Assembly (NCBI GenBank): GCA_019915135.1
Contig: JAHLMK010000002.1
Coordinates: forward strand, 2,232,001-2,296,000
Length of the DNA stretch: 64,000 bases
From: Strobilurus pachycystidiatus
Lineage: Eukaryota; Basidiomycota; Agaricomycetes; Agaricales; Physalacriaceae
Direction of reading: 5' to 3'
A program made the position numbers and the translations under genes. Under the pieces are notes generated by a model. It saw only the letters and a list, made by a program, of their open reading frames with translations, searched no databases and had not been told where the DNA came from. Of this stretch, positions 33,874 to 46,119 are shown piece by piece (position 1 is the stretch's first letter; the number at the start of each line of letters is the position of its first letter).

Positions 33874-35053
33874 TTACACCACAAACACTGAAACCAAATG
33901 GAGGAACATAAGCACTCCAAGGAGCCATCGGCTGCTAGCGGAGTTGTGTATCGCGTCGTCCGAACTGCCACTACTACCAGAGGTATCGGCGGCTTCAGCT
34001 CCAGTGTACTGCTTCCCCAGCGAGGTGATTGTGCCTTTGGAAGTAACAAGTCTATCCGCCTACAAAGTGAACACAAGTATCAGAGGCCGAGCGACCGCGC
34101 CGTGGAAGAAACAGAACGCACCGAATTGACTCCCTGCATATCCGTCAGGGCGCCAAAGTAGGCGTACATCTTGATCCACTCCGTTTCGTCCATCCAGGAC
34201 TGGGTGGTATTCAGGAAATCGACCACCTTGTCGTCTGTACACGCTGACTGGTCATTGGAATTGAAGTTCTGGCAAGACCATTCCGTCACGGCGATGGGAC
34301 GATTGAAAGTGTCGTGAAAGTCTTCCATGTACGCGATGAAGTCAGTCGCATTGATGTCATACCAATCTACGCAAATGTCAGTAGCATACGACGTGAGAAT
34401 TTGAACCGACTCACGGCATGCGATGAAGTCGACCGTGCAACCCTCGCATTCATTCAGGAACTCGAGCAGCCAGGTCTTGCCAGAAGGTGCGCCTGACGGG
34501 GCGGGACTCCCAAGCTCGAGACCGGGATAATAGGTACGAAGAGGGTTGATGTATTCGCGCCACATTGCAGCGCCCTCTTGGGGAGTAATATTGGACTGCC
34601 CCGTCTCCTGCGGTCTGATAGAGTACGATCAGCGTCGACGAGGTCGCATTTCGTCAATCACGCACTCGTTCATGCCAAGAACCATCTTAACATTTCCCGC
34701 ATCGAGGGTGTCGTTGATTGTGGAGGTGAATTCCTCGACCTGCTTCGGCCCCCAGAGCATGGGCACATATTCTAAGGAGCTCGGGGCGTTGTAGACGTAG
34801 CTCTTTGGCGACCAAGTATAATACCTACGCGTCCGGTCATCAGCTTGAATTGTGGCTCATGTCCCGAAAGCACTTACCAGGTCACCTTCCCCGTCGTCGT
34901 AAATTGTTTCATATTGCCCCCATCGCCTCCACCCCACGCTAATCCCGCTTTAGAAGAGCTCGTTACGTCGCGCACAACATGGGGGTACGCAAGAGAGAGA
35001 GAGGTAAGAGAGAGAAGAGTCGTAATCGTAAGAAGGAAGTGAGTCGTGGCCAT
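33874..35053 (-). CDS. GH128-type glycoside hydrolase, GPI-anchored (ASL1-like)
   Basis: Glyco_hydro_cc (PF11790) protein, predicted beta-1,3-glucan-active cell-wall enzyme. The start at 35053 gives a signal peptide (MATTHFLLTITTLLSLTSLS). The mature part begins KAGLAWGGGDGGNMKQF, then VTWYYTWSPKSYVYNA and EYVPMLWGPKQVEEF. NVKMVLGMNEP carries the catalytic acid/base Glu. Later IAVTEWSCQNF carries the nucleophile Glu, then EWIKMYAYFGALTDMQ. The last exon is Gly/Ser-rich, then SSRWLLGVLMFLHLVSVFVV and stop at 33874-33876, a GPI-type C terminus. The open frame at 34080 reads into an intron; the splice to the last exon is needed for the GPI tail. Four to five introns. Confidence 0.87.
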
Positions 35054-35369
35054 CGTTCAGTGTGCGAGGGAGATAGCGTGAACGCGTCTTGGGTCATTAA
35101 TGACTATGAAGACGTTGTGCGCCTCTCTTTATACAAAGGCCATGGAGCATCTAGACCATGACGCTGCATCAAGCTCTGCCACTGATGGAATTGAATTATT
35201 GAAGAGCCATTGATCATGGAGATCCCACGAAAGGTGATTGGTTCTGTGTGGAAATTGGAGGCATAGGGCATAATTCAGACGAGCTCACATACTGTAGCGA
35301 GTACTCTTTCTTCCAACGCCAGCTGGACACAGAAGGCCATAGGCGCTTCACTTCGCACGATGCATGACA
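35054..35369. other. intergenic between two minus-strand genes
   Basis: 316 bases holding the GH128 promoter. No element identified. Confidence 0.35.
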
Positions 35370-36457
35370 TCACGTTGCAGGGCCCCACCCACACCATCTC
35401 TTGACGCCCTCCGCAAGTTCCTCATCAGCAGTGAGGACGTCAGGCCCCACCGCCACATCCTCCTTCATGTGTACCTCGCTAGTGGTCCCTGACAAAGGTA
35501 CGACTCCCATGGACTGCGCCAAGCCAAACACGACCTGCGCGGCGGTAGCATTGGCTGCACGAGCTATGGCCAGTACGGAGGGATGAGTCAACAATGACGG
35601 AGACCCCGACAGTGTCCAAAATGACCTGATGCAAACATGTCAGAGTGAAGGGACGACAAGGCCAAGGTCATACTGGTATTGGATATCATTGGACCGGCAG
35701 TAATTGAATACGCTCTTATCCCAGCCATTGTCCTCGTACCAACGATTCTGAACGACCTGAACTTTGCGAGCCTCGGACAAGGCTTGCAGTATACGAGCGT
35801 CGTAAGTATTGCTGACCCCGATCATCCGCACCTTGCCTTCGTCTTGTAAAGAGATCAGGACTTTCCAGGCTTTCAAGGTCGATGGCAGATCTCGCAGAGG
35901 AGAGTGCAGGATATAACTATCGAGGTACGACGTCCTGAGGTTCTCAAGGGACTTGGCGAATGACGAACGGACTTGAACGTCTACAGGGTCCGATGGATTG
36001 TATGGGAGCGGTTGCGAACGATCTTGGCCGTCGATAGCCGTGAATCTCATGTACAATGTCAACATTCAGCAGAAAGAGGTGTCCGATGAACCTCACTTCG
36101 TTTGAAGAAATAAGTCTTCTCTGGAAATACCGTGCTTTTCTTTCAGCTCTGCCAACGCGTTCCCCACGAGATCTTCGCTGCAGACCTGTTCGAATCTTCG
36201 GCATACTTGATGAAGACGAGACTTGCCGATAGTGCTTCAATTGACAAGCTAGGCAGTTTAAGCCTTGCGAGACAGACAGCTCAGTTCAACCTACCTGTGT
36301 CGATTGCTCTGAAGCCGTTTAGGACAGCAGCGACAACGAGCGCCGTCGTGCGTTCCTTTTTCCTGTGTGTCCGAACAATGAAATCTGGCGTCGTGCAGGG
36401 TAAATGTGGATAATACCAGGCTGTCCCGTAAATAATTTTCACGGTGCTCATCGACAT
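35370..36457 (-). CDS. Aldo/keto reductase
   Basis: (beta/alpha)8-barrel NADPH-dependent oxidoreductase. The start at 36457 reads MSMSTVKIIYGTAW, and an intron (GTATTA..ACAG) joins to KKERTTALVVAAVLNGFRAI then DT, the first strand-helix with the conserved Asp. Further exons: EDLVGNALAELKEKHGISRE and LFLQTK (catalytic Lys position), SLENLRTSYLDSYILHSPLR (His of the active site), GKVRMIGVSN, VVQNRWYEDNGWD, then AAQVVFGLAQSMGVVPLSGT at the cofactor site. The small exon after the first Asp must splice so that the Tyr-bearing segment reads DTVCRRFEQVCSEDLVG; the usual catalytic Tyr is not obvious there. Substrate unknown. Confidence 0.8.
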
Positions 36458-36537
36458 GGTGGTCAGTGGGAAAGCTACAACAGGCGTGACGTCACAGATG
36501 TGCTGCTAATCTCTGCTACTCTTGGGCATATGAAAGC

Positions 36538-37588
36538 TCTTTTAAACGATTAGTCCCAGATCCGACAAGAAGAGGTAGAACACACCAGAAATTGACAACC
36601 CTTGCTTTCTTGGGCGGTGGTGCCATCATGTTTGCTGATCGCCGCGACAGCATTTTCGACAACCTCTTCTCGTCCTTTTCTACTTCAGATGTAGTCCGCT
36701 TGAAAACGTGGAAGCCGTCCTCGTCTGCCCCAACAGCGGCATCCTGTTCCACCACGAAGACAGATGGATTTTGGGTCAGATCTGATATAGATTCAGACGA
36801 ATGCTGGCGTTCAGTATTGATGAGATGTACCTTTGTTTCTCAGTCCGCAATTCCTTGCCAGATGGCTTGTTTCTCCGCACAATTTGCAGCATCCACCGTT
36901 AGGATATACACCGCGCGTCTTGTTTTCGGGACATGCTGAGGCCAAGTGACCCTTGTTGTTACAGACGAAGCAGGAAGCGAACGGCAGCGGGTTCTCTGGA
37001 TTTTCTGGTTTCTTGCACCGGGACAGTGAATGTTTGTTCGAGCCGCATCTTTACAGACGTTGGTCGAGTTAATTGTTGATATTGAAGAGTACTAACCTGT
37101 AACATATCCCGACTTCCCGCTTGCCGCCCTCTGATTTCGTTTTCGGACAGTGCCTGGCAGCGTGGCCCTTTTCTCGACAGGCAAAACACGTTGTATCCGC
37201 CTCGCGCTCAGCTATGCGTTTTTGTCGCCTCGATTCCGATGCCGACGCCCGAGGCTCTTTGACTTCTGAATGAACTGGTCAGAAAACTGCATTGAAAGCC
37301 AGAAAGTGACACACTTTTCGCCGGTTTCTTGGGCTGGGTAGGCTGGGTGGGTTGGGAAGGACCTGCAGCATCTGCCTCCTCTCCCTCGACCTTTTTCTTT
37401 TTCTTATTCTTTTTGCTCTTCTTTTTCGGCGGCTGGGAGTCTACGGTTTCTGCTTCGCCTTCAGCCTTTTCGACCACTGTCGTGTCGGGATCGGGAGTCG
37501 GGGCGCTTTCTTCATGATCTCCTGTCGTCGTAGAAAGACCTGCTTCGAGGTAGGTCCTTTTGCGGCCAAAATTCGTTACGCGAGTCAT
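36538..37588 (-). CDS. CCHC zinc-knuckle protein (ZCCHC9-like)
   Basis: Probable nucleolar RNA-binding protein. From MTRVTNFGRKRTYLEAG (37588) there is an acidic region, then a Lys-rich stretch (KKKSKKNKKKKK), a likely nuclear localisation signal. Four CCHC knuckles follow in the ZCCHC9 order: CFACREKGHAARHCP, CYRCGSNKHSLSRC, CFVCNNKGHLASAC, CKLCGETSHLARNC. The tail is EDGFHVFKRTTSEVEKDEK and ends KKARVVNF. The stop may be created by splicing: a GTGTGT donor at 36585 and an acceptor at 36539 give TG+A. The unspliced frame runs to 36516 and adds 23 residues. An upstream ATG at 37642 is in frame. Role in snoRNA or rRNA regulation is inferred from the family. Confidence 0.85.
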
Positions 37589-38001
37589 TTCAGAGATATG
37601 GATGGTGTTATGATGGAAGTCGACGTTGAAGACGTTGTGCACCGGATTATCGGCCCGGTGAGTCCTTCAACTGCAGGCTCGATATCAAGGGAGACCTCTT
37701 CTAGCATCCCAACCAACCTCCTCAAGGATATTTGTATAGTTCGACAGCGTCCGTTCGACTCTATATTGCTCTAAGGTTGTCAAAATACAGGATGGAATAC
37801 AACGAATTCTAGGCTCCTGGTAATTCATATAACTGGATTCTCCGTTCGAACTTCGATTCTAAGTATGTTGTTTTAAAGGCTTGTCAAAACTCACGATGGC
37901 TCACGCTTTCTACACTCCTGTAGATCATACATAATATACACTGAATAGAAGAGTTGAATGGTTTATGGTCTTCATGTGGGTTCGAGACCAACTGCACGCG
38001 T
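37589..38001. other. intergenic between two minus-strand genes
   Basis: 413 bases; promoter of the zinc-knuckle gene and 3' UTR of the upstream regulator. No feature recognised. Confidence 0.35.
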
Positions 38002-40911
38002 TCAAGGATGCCGACCTTGCCCTTCAGGCGGGTATGGGAGGTAGCCAGGATAATAGGCGTGCGTGCCCTCCTGGTGATAGGGAAAGCTTGCGCTCGCCGA
38101 ACCATGATGTTGGTCTTGATATCCGGGAAGCGTGTTCGATGAAGACGCCATGCTCCCTAACTGCGGTGGTGCCGAGGCAATCGAGCTGCCTGAAGCTTCG
38201 AAGGTGTTGACTGGCGCGCCGTAATGCAGCGCTTTAGATGTGGCTAAGTCATCAGAGGTCGATTTCTCAGACGCTAGAACAGCGAGCGTATTCCTGAGAT
38301 GCTGAATGAGACATGGTGCTTAATAGAGTAACTTAACAGCATCCATGCTCACCTCAAGATAGACGGAAACAGCGACCATCTGCAGAGATTCAACAACTCA
38401 ATAGATAGAAATTGAGTCTGATAATTGAGACGTACGGTCGTTCACATCGAGTCAGCATATCTATACAGATATTGACGCCCTTCATCTCTGGTTTGACGCC
38501 CAGCGGAGCATGGGGCGGCAGAGTTCTCCACGCACTCAGAAGCAGAACAAGGGCAGCATTGTATGCGCAAACCTGCGAATGAATTTGTTTAAGATCACAA
38601 AGAGTAATCGGGGTGAGAAGAGCCTCACAAAAATGTGCACGTTCTCGAGATACCCACGGTCATCCATAACTTCGACGATGCGCAGGGACGGTAGAGCGGC
38701 ATCGAGGCAAATAGAGAATGACGGAAATAAGGCTTCCTGTGCCGCCGGTGCCATTGACGATGGCCCTGGTATGTATGGTCTATGGGCGAGGATGTAAACG
38801 TTGTGGAACTCCATACGTAGGAAAGCCGATTGGCGAAAGAACAGTGGATCTTGACGATTCGGATCCCAGATCACTTAACGCCGAGCGCGTTAGCTTTTAG
38901 TATTTCGACAGTGAAGACTTACAATGGGAAGGGAGCTTGCGCAGCCAATCGTTCAAGCTCGCGTCGAGATCAGATAGAATCTGAGCCTCGACCAGCTGAG
39001 GTAGAGGGCTGGTTGGCCGCTTCGAAGGATACTATCATCAATCTCATGAGAACACCTCATAGTGTAAATAAGCCGGGACTCGGGACTCACAACAGTACGC
39101 TGCACTACCGCCAGAATCTCAGTGAGCTTGAGAAGTTGAACGAAGAAGGAGAGAGTAGACGGGCGTCTAGCAGGTTGCCTGAAGTTGATCCGCGAGTCTG
39201 AATGGTCCCAATACTCGTCATCGCACTCCATGGGGTACTGGACGTTGAAGCTGTAAGATATATCAGACCTGCGAAAGATATGAGAGAAATAGGTCAGCTC
39301 ACTCCTCGGCATGCATCGCAGAGGGGCGACCTAGGATCACAGAGAAGGAAGTATCCAGAAACATGAGTACCCTGAGAGTATTTAGATGCGGTCCTAGAGA
39401 TGAGCAGAATTACCGACCAAAAGACGCGTTTCCAAAGCTCATCGCGCGCATTTGGAGTATTCGAATGATGGATATGTGCACTAGCATCTTGAGCCATGCG
39501 AACAGCAGTGCCCAATCGTGTCCAAACCGTCTCCGCCAGCCCTACATGCTGAAGGTATATGATGTACAACTGTAGAGATTGTAAATCTCGGAAGAGTCGG
39601 CCATTTATGGATTATGGAACGCACGCAATGGACTTGCATTTCAACAAGTGACGCCGGTGTCGAGGGCAAGGAAGGAAGGAGAGTGACCTGCTCGAAAAAG
39701 GGCCATCCGGGATCATCCACTTGGTACGAGAAAACCCGGGCATCATTGGTATAGCGTGAACCGAGGGCACACACAAGAAGAACGACGGCAGCAAACATGT
39801 CATCGTACCAGTGTCGTTTCTCTCTCAGCCCCTGTTCGAAGGTTGGCCGATGTAGAAGGGGAAGCAACGGATTCTCTCTGGTGAAGTAGGTGTTCACTAA
39901 GTTTGACATGAGATTGTCGTCTGGGAACTTATATCCTCCTGTAGAGAATTTCGCGCGAGGTTGATGCCACTATAAGAATACAATGAGTCATTGAGCGATG
40001 AGAATACTGCTGTACAGACCGGTCTCGGGGTATAATCGATATCTGGGATTGCTAACCGTTGCCGTTGACTCGGATATGGGCTGACATGTAGAGCCCTCTC
40101 ATCCGACACGAGTTTGACGAAGTGATAGTCGCTGTGCAGGGCTTCAGAGAGGGCTCTCATCGCGGGGAGAAAAATTCAACCTTGACTTGCCGTGTATCTG
40201 CTCGAAGGAGTCATCCCAGGTACGATGACCAATGAGCTCTCCAGCAACGCTGACGTCTTCGTTATCATTGCGAAGAAGTTTCGGTGCGCTTTCAGATCCC
40301 GGCGAGCTGCTGAAACTTAGTTCGGCATTGATATCGACGTCCGGTAATAGCTGCGACAGGTTAACGCAGACCAGAACAAAGAAAGAGAAGACGGACTCGT
40401 CTGAACAGCCCAGTCATAGCCTGCATACGCTGTTCGAGGCCTTCGACGTATCTACGACACCAGTGAGATGTCGCCAATGTGCATGCGAAAGGGACACACC
40501 CTTGGGCCGTTCCGAGAGTCTTGACAAAATCGAGTCAACATGGAGAGAGAGATGATCAGAAAATTCAGCGAACCTTTGTCACCTCTATATACGTGCACTC
40601 GATATCAGCAGTTCGACAGTTCGTACACCGGTTTCCCGGCATGTCCGCGCCGTCGCCTTGATTATGTTCAGAACTGGGGGTGGTCCACGTTGCGCGAAGC
40701 TCACATTTGACTAGTAAATGCTCATCAGAAGGTATGCGCGAACGAAGACAAAGAGATAGCTCACTTTTCCTTTTCTTACACTGGAGCAAGCGGTTAGCAG
40801 TCAGATCTGAGTCGATCATCTGGACACCATTGGAGACTCAACGTTGTCACAAGCGCGAGGCATCCGCCGCCTCTTGGAGGCAGAGACATCAGGAGTAGAA
40901 GAGAATGACAT
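38002..40911 (-). CDS. Zn2Cys6 transcription factor with Fungal_trans domain
   Basis: Complete-looking regulator. ATG at 40911 gives MSFSSTPDVSASKRRRMPRA then the zinc cluster CDNCKKRKIKCDGADMPGNR and CTNCRTADIEC, reached only by splicing three introns (40781-40842, 40711-40764, 40657-40704) with a 6-nt exon between the last two. A GTT-rich linker leads to the Fungal_trans region: MSNLVNTYFTRENPLLPLLH, RPTFEQGL, FAAVVLLVCALGSRY, then SFNVQYPMECDDEYWD and FRQSAFLRMEFHNVYILAHR. The last exon ends SFPYHQEGTHAYYPGYLPYP with stop at 38002-38004. Paralogue of the partial regulator at 1-1408, on the opposite strand 38 kb away. Targets unknown. Confidence 0.85.
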
Positions 40912-41365
40912 TGGCGTGGAAGCCCTGCTGGGAAATTGGGCGACTTCGAAGCGTCATAGTTATACTCCGTCAGAGCAGTATCGCGATCCCACAAGCAAGG
41001 CATCCTTCAATCACAGTCGTGGGGATGGTTAGCCGATGCCGAGGGGAAGAATGTTTCATTGCTCGAAATACAGTTCAAGTTGTTCCTGACGCGCACTCTA
41101 GGGCAGCCCGCTGTGTTGTGTATGTTCAAACACTGGTTGCGCAAAACATACGTGAGACGCCCGCACCTTGGAGTTACATACACACTGATGATGCGGCGCA
41201 AGGAATTACCCAATACAGAACAAGGACACTTGCCAGCTAATTCAATGTCCCTTGAGAACGCGCAGGGAAGAGTACGTTTGATTCGTTTGAGGTGGAGAGG
41301 TGAAGTGATCAATAAGGGAGCATATCGTTGAACGGGCCACATCCATGTATGGATACAGTTTCAAG
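40912..41365. other. intergenic between two minus-strand genes
   Basis: 454 bases: promoter of the regulator. Open frames at 40905-41331 overlap this region but show no protein-like pattern. Confidence 0.35.
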
Positions 41366-41986
41366 CTATTCGTCGAGATTGATGGCGCGACCAAACTTCG
41401 CGTACAAGGCGACTTTGTGTTTATCCATCTCCTTCTGGCAGTCGTCCGAACGCGACGAAATCGAAGACAACTTGTCATCTAGGATGCCCTGGTCACGCTC
41501 TAGACGCTTCATGGCGCGACTGTGAGGCATATGGAGGAAAGTCTCCCCAACTTTGTACCTGAACGTGACGACATTCATCAGGAGAACAGAGTACTCAGTT
41601 GACAACAATGAACTCACAACACGGGCTCGTCTTCATCGGACAACTCAAGCTCTGTCGCCAGGTCGTCAAGGGCTTCTTTTTCTTGCTGATAATAGGTAAA
41701 ATCAATGCCGCAAACAAGAACAGAACGAAACATCAAGAGCCTACCTTCAGATTTTCCAGTTGTTCCTCCAAGCTTCGCATTCGGTTGTTAAGTTTGGAGA
41801 AAGAATTTATGCGCTGCTGGTCCTCTGAAATCTGCTTGATTATGTCGTATTTCATCTGCTTCAGAACGCGACTGACCCCAGGTGACCTCGGCAGCATCGT
41901 CGTTCTCATCACTCTGCTCTATCTATAAGCTGAGCGTAAGCGCGTAGATGACTGGGAAACGGCTCCAACCACCGTACCATACGCAT
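41366..41986 (-). CDS. GIM3: Prefoldin subunit 4
   Basis: Beta-type subunit of the prefoldin (GimC) chaperone, which hands nascent actin and tubulin to the CCT chaperonin. A tiny first exon (MRM) joins to QSDENDDAAEVTW, then EDQQRINSFSKLNNRMRSLE and EQLENLK, the N-terminal coiled-coil helix. After introns comes YKVGETFLHMPHSRAMKRLE, the signature of subunit 4, and the C-terminal helix ending KVALYAKFGRAINLDE at 41366. Total about 130 residues, the usual length. Four introns. The start at 41986 depends on the small exon and is less certain than the rest. Confidence 0.9.
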
Positions 41987-43809
41987 GTTGCCCGATGAGA
42001 GTAGATTGTAAGAGCTATCACTCGCGTGACGTAACAGTTCAGCATGCCGAGCCCTGCCGAGCCTGTTCGTGGCACGAGGCTGTCAACTACCGGATCCTGG
42101 ACTGATCCAAAAGGATTAACGTCGAGGAGCTCATGTATGTGAGTGAGGATGAAACTCAGCCGTCTCTCATGACATTTACGGATCGGTCTTTCACCTGGAA
42201 TCCCCGCCACCTTTGTGAAATCTCTTGACCTGGCGATATGATCCCCGTGCGGTACGCATCACCGTTCGCAAGGTCAACGCGGAAGCCCTCCGAGTCTCCA
42301 GTTGGTATTCAGTTTGTCAGATAAATGGGTCCAGAGCAAGGGAATGCGATGCCTGTGGAATACAGTAGGCGCATGTTTCGTTCAAAAAGGTCAACCTTGT
42401 ATTCTTAAAGTAGTAAAACAGATCCCACTCCCGCTGATCAGTAATAGGTATCGTAAAGGACACGGTATGAAACGAAAGGTAGACAGGCATGTAGGTTTTG
42501 GGACGGCTTGTCAGTGAGTCGGATTTGTCCCTGTTTCCGCACGGTCCGAAGTTACGAATAACGAGGCGCGTTCACACAAGGCTTCAAGCTGTAAGGGCGG
42601 CCTGGGTGGGAAAGCATAGATTCTGGTCCTCGGCCACATGCGTCACCTCAATGTCCCTTTGCCCCGGAGGCGTTTGACGCGTTCCAGCAGTTTACCGATG
42701 CAAATCACAGATGATACCAGACGAGAAATTGATTCACTTGGCGTACCAGTGGCGTACTGAGGTCCAAGATTACAAAAGACCGTAAAGACCATGAGAGAAT
42801 TTTAATTGCGTCATGAATCCTCTGTGATATTAATGGCAAGGGAATTTGAACAGAACTCAGAGTTCAGCCGCTCAAGCTCAAGGACCAAGTTCCGCTGCTC
42901 GGAGTGCCTCATGCATCGGAGGACACTCGAAAGGCTACCATGTGGGCCAGAGTCGGAGTGAGGACGGTCTCAAGGCAACTGACCGGCACGATTGAGAGAT
43001 TCGGGGCTGGGGCAGCATAATACTATCAGGGAAATCGATCCAAATCGACCGGGATCTGCCAAGGTGGGTCGGTGCGGCGGCAATGCAAGAGTGATTAGCG
43101 CTGACTACCATCGTGACGTATACGGCAGGCAGATAGTCAGTTAAGCGTAAGACTCTGAGGTAGAGCTTGTAGTTTCAGGTCAAACAGACAAAGCCGGAGT
43201 CCAGTCGGTCTGATTTTAGTCCCAGGGGACGGTCAGTAGCCTTTATATGTACCCAGATTATCATTACGAGAAACAGATCTAGATACCGACGATGAGGGCG
43301 TCAGAGAGATCGCATCCGCGACAACAGGTGTGTGGCGCAGTCCTAGCAGCGGACCCGGGTAGCAGTCGCTCGACCTGGCGCCGATGAGGTTCTAGGATTG
43401 GGCACCTCAGCTCATCCATCCTCCTCACGAGGCTTGAATACCGAGCGGCTGTAATACAATGTCCGACCTCATGGGTTCCATTTGATTGGAGCCACATAAC
43501 TCGCTTCCCTCTCAACAAATTCTGTAGGACAATGGCTGCATCACCTGTCTTTTTTGTATGTAGGCTACCTTTACGGTGAGTGCCATAAAAGTTGCCACTG
43601 CCGCCGAGCCGAGCTGAGATGACCAACCGCCACAGCAAAATATCCGAAAAGGTCACCAATAATTCCAGCCAGAAGGTCCGAGCCATGTGCACTAGGCCAG
43701 GGTGTGGTGGAGGTAAGAGAGCCCAAAGGCTATGTACGATCACCAGAGACTCAGACAGACGCACTTGATCGGCCCGGTTCCGGACCACTGCTCTTAACGG
43801 CCAACCGTC
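41987..43809. other. long gene-poor stretch (1.8 kb)
   Basis: Longest stretch without a recognised gene. It separates two divergent genes, prefoldin subunit 4 and sphingosine-1-phosphate lyase. A minus-strand open frame at 43279-43848 (189 codons) overlaps the lyase start and has no family signature; I take it as chance. No terminal repeats, transposon domain or tRNA fold was found. Confidence 0.4.
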
Positions 43810-46119
43810 ATGTCGGTCTCGTCCCAAAAGTTGGCGGCGTGGTCGCAATCATTCATGACGAAGACTGCGTTCGACAAGGCCAAAACACTATTCTTTCTCT
43901 ACTTCCTGGCCACCCACACACTCAAGGCACACCGTCATGTTCGGGCAAGAGGCATCGTCTCAACCGGCAAGGAATTCTACAATTGGCTGGCCAAGGTACC
44001 GGTGACTGTGAATCCAGCTTCTGGCAGCTCAATACATTTCTAGCACATGATATTGCTCCTCATACGGCTTCCAAGCGCGAGTGCCAAGGTCAAGGTGCAA
44101 ATGGACCAGGCTAAACTCGACATCGAGAACAAGCTAGTTCCGAAGGGCGCTGGCGTTGTCCGACATCTATCATTGCCACCGGAAGGAAAGTCCCTGGAAT
44201 GGATTTTGCAAGAAATGGACAATATGGATACGGAACTCGCAAATACCACGGATTATCGTCATGGAAAGCTTTCTGGAGCCGTCTACCACGGTGGGGACGA
44301 CCTAGAAAAGGTCATAGTTGCCGCGTACGCGCGCTATTGTGTCTCCAATCCTCTCCACCCCGATGTCTTCCCGGCCGTGCGCAAAATGGAAGCTGAAATC
44401 GTCGCAATGTGCCTCCGACTCTTTAACAACCCCGACGGTGCTGGCACGATGACCTCTGGCGGTACGGAGTCTATCATCATGTCCGTCAAGACGCATCGAG
44501 ATTGGGCCCGGGCTGTCAAGGGGATCACTGAGCCTGAAATGTACGTGTCTCGAATCACTATACAAGACCTGATGACGAAGCAGCCTATTGCAGGATCCTT
44601 CCAGAGTCAGCCCATGCTGCCTTCGATAAGGGCGCGGCCTACCTTGGGATTAAGATCCACCTGGTGCCAGTCGACCGATACACGCGGCGCGTAGACCTCA
44701 AGCGTGTCAAACGTGCTATTAACGCGAACACGATCATGGTCTGTGTGTCGATCCTCCCCCTGCGTAATCTCATCGCCTCATTTCGCCGAGTAGCTTGTAG
44801 GCTCTTCTGTCAACTTCCCCGATGGGAACCAAGACGACATTGTGGCCCTTGGCGCCCTAGCAGCAGCACACAACATCGGTCTTCATGTGGATTGCTGTCT
44901 AGGAAGCTTCATCGTTCCGTACCTCGAGAAGGCAGGGCTTGCCGAGGGATCTCACGGGAAATATAAACTGCTTCCGTTTGATTTTCGTGTGAATGGCGTC
45001 ACTGCCATCAGCTGCGACACGCACAAAGTAAGAATAGGCCAACACCCTCAATTTAGATTCCATTCCTCATCATCTTCGCTATAGTATGGTTTCGCGCCGA
45101 AGGTGGGTCACGACAGATCCCCCCCTCCATTCTCCCGTTGTTCATCATGATTCTAGGGGACATCTGTTATCATGTATCGGGATGCAGCGCTACGCGAACA
45201 TCAGTACTATATTTCCCCTGACTGGATGGGTTCGTCAGTTATGATCAACGTGCTATCATCGGTCTCAGACATTGCGACATAGGTGGCGTTTATGGAAGTC
45301 CCAGTCTTTCAGGATCACGGTAAGATTAAGTATGCCACCAAGCTCCACCCTCGTTCAAAGAATTTTTTCAGTCCAGGTGCACTGATAGCAGGAGCGTGGG
45401 CAGCGATGCAGTACATGGGTTCCAAGTACGTCACTCACCGCCCCTTCGTGCATTTACGATCTTTGACATCGCGTATCGGTTGTTACAGTGGTTATCTCGA
45501 GTCCTGTCGCTCGATCGTGACATGTGCGCGATACATTGCAGATGCTATCGTCTCATCGATCCCGGAGTTGTACCTTATGGGCGACCCGCCGGCTTCAGTG
45601 ATCGCGTTCGCGTCGAAACATCCCAAAGTGAATATCCATGAGGTAGGAGACAAGATGTCTGCAAGGGGGTGGCATCTGAACGCGCTTAACGGGACTCCTG
45701 GCGTTCACATCGCGTGCACGGTGTGTAAAACTTTGATTGTTATTCATTGAACATCAGTAGCTCATCACGTCCTTCAGCGCTTAACTGTGCAGGTCGCTGA
45801 TACGTTCATCGCCGACCTGAAAGATGCAGTCAGTGAAGCGAAGTCGAGTCCATCAGGCAAGGGAACAATGGTAGCCCTATACGGTATGTGCTTTCATGTT
45901 ATTTCGAGGTTACGGGGAAAGCATCCGCGCTCTCGGCAAGATGCACACAGCATCTTTCATTCTTGACTCTTGACGTCTCTTTGATGCATCTCTATCATCG
46001 GAGGGCAGAGTTTCTGATCCTTTCCACGCTTTCTAGGCCTCGGTAACTCCAGCGCGGTCGGACCGTCGATGGTTCGCCAACTTGCGACTGCCTTCTTAGA
46101 CACCATGTACAAAGCATAG
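43810..46119 (+). CDS. DPL1: Sphingosine-1-phosphate lyase
   Basis: PLP enzyme of the ER that cleaves phosphorylated sphingoid bases to a fatty aldehyde and phosphoethanolamine. The first exon (43810) is a membrane-proximal region ([20 protein letters not shown]). Then [80 protein letters not shown]. Cofactor site: [20 protein letters not shown] and [20 protein letters not shown], with the Schiff-base Lys at DTHK. Next [40 protein letters not shown] and the end [17 protein letters not shown] (stop 46117-46119). About eight introns, several of which interrupt the catalytic segments. No defect seen. Confidence 0.93.

Noticed and set aside
43279..43848. 189-codon minus-strand open frame
   Set aside because: It overlaps the start of the lyase, has no family signature and an Arg/His-rich composition typical of shadow frames.
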